Part shown: piece after piece, positions 12,202 through 13,714 of the stretch
Position numbering within the stretch: position 1 is the stretch's first letter
How the letters are laid out: each line of letters starts with the position of its first letter
From: an uncultured Eubacteriales bacterium
GTDB taxonomy: Bacteria > Bacillota > Clostridia > Oscillospirales > Oscillospiraceae
DNA: 13,714 nt
Direction: 5' to 3'
Assembly (NCBI GenBank): GCA_900552475.1
Contig: USAC01000052.1
Coordinates: forward strand, 1-13,714
Made by a program: the position numbers and the translations under genes
Notes under the pieces: generated by a model
What the model saw: only the letters and a program-made list of their open reading frames with translations
What the model was told of the DNA's origin: nothing
Databases searched by the model: none

Positions 12202-13714
<1,513 letters not shown>

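Overview
The window is chromosomal DNA of a GC-rich Firmicute, most likely a gut Clostridia member of the Oscillospiraceae/Ruminococcaceae type. The grounds are a SigH-type sigma factor, a glmS ribozyme upstream of glmS, a DUF421/DUF4363 membrane gene pair, strong AGGAGG ribosome binding sites, consensus sigma-A promoters, and GC-rich palindromic intergenic elements of the kind I associate with these genomes. The assignment is inference; there is no rRNA or other phylogenetic marker to settle it.

Layout, left to right. (1) 1-818: 3' part of a fused glycosyltransferase-2/GtrA gene, broken by a frameshift near 335 and a stop codon at 648-650. (2) 819-1193: non-coding, with a palindromic repeat element, a 14-bp hairpin and a promoter. 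(3) 1194-3949, plus strand: an AraC-type regulator, an SLC1-type sodium-coupled symporter lacking the usual acidic-substrate arginine, and a LURP-one/Tubby-like protein. The terminator, promoter and Shine-Dalgarno between the last two share the same bases. (4) 3950-4248: non-coding, a run of perfect hairpins ending in a bidirectional terminator. (5) 8850 down to 4249, minus strand: ruvC-ruvA-ruvB-glmM, then a SigH-type sigma gene with its own promoter, then a small zinc-ribbon gene. (6) 9001-10786, plus strand: nth (divergent from ruvC), an unrecognised 171-aa protein, and nrdR. (7) 11856 down to 10793, minus strand: DUF421 and DUF4363 genes with overlapping stop and start. (8) 11985-13714, plus strand: glmS ribozyme and the first 504 codons of glmS, which runs off the end.

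Two themes link the genes. GlmS makes glucosamine-6-phosphate and GlmM converts it to glucosamine-1-phosphate for cell-wall UDP-GlcNAc; the ribozyme ahead of glmS senses the shared intermediate. RuvABC and Nth are recombination and base-excision repair enzymes driven from one divergent promoter region, and NrdR controls deoxynucleotide supply. The rest looks like accessory transport, envelope and regulatory functions.

I did not find a convincing new multi-gene system. Most of the window is housekeeping. The items most worth a second look are the overlapping terminator/promoter/SD at 3421-3478, the altered symporter binding site, the two palindromic intergenic elements, the decayed GT2-GtrA gene, and the sigma gene with a promoter almost touching its start codon and a composition shift inside it.
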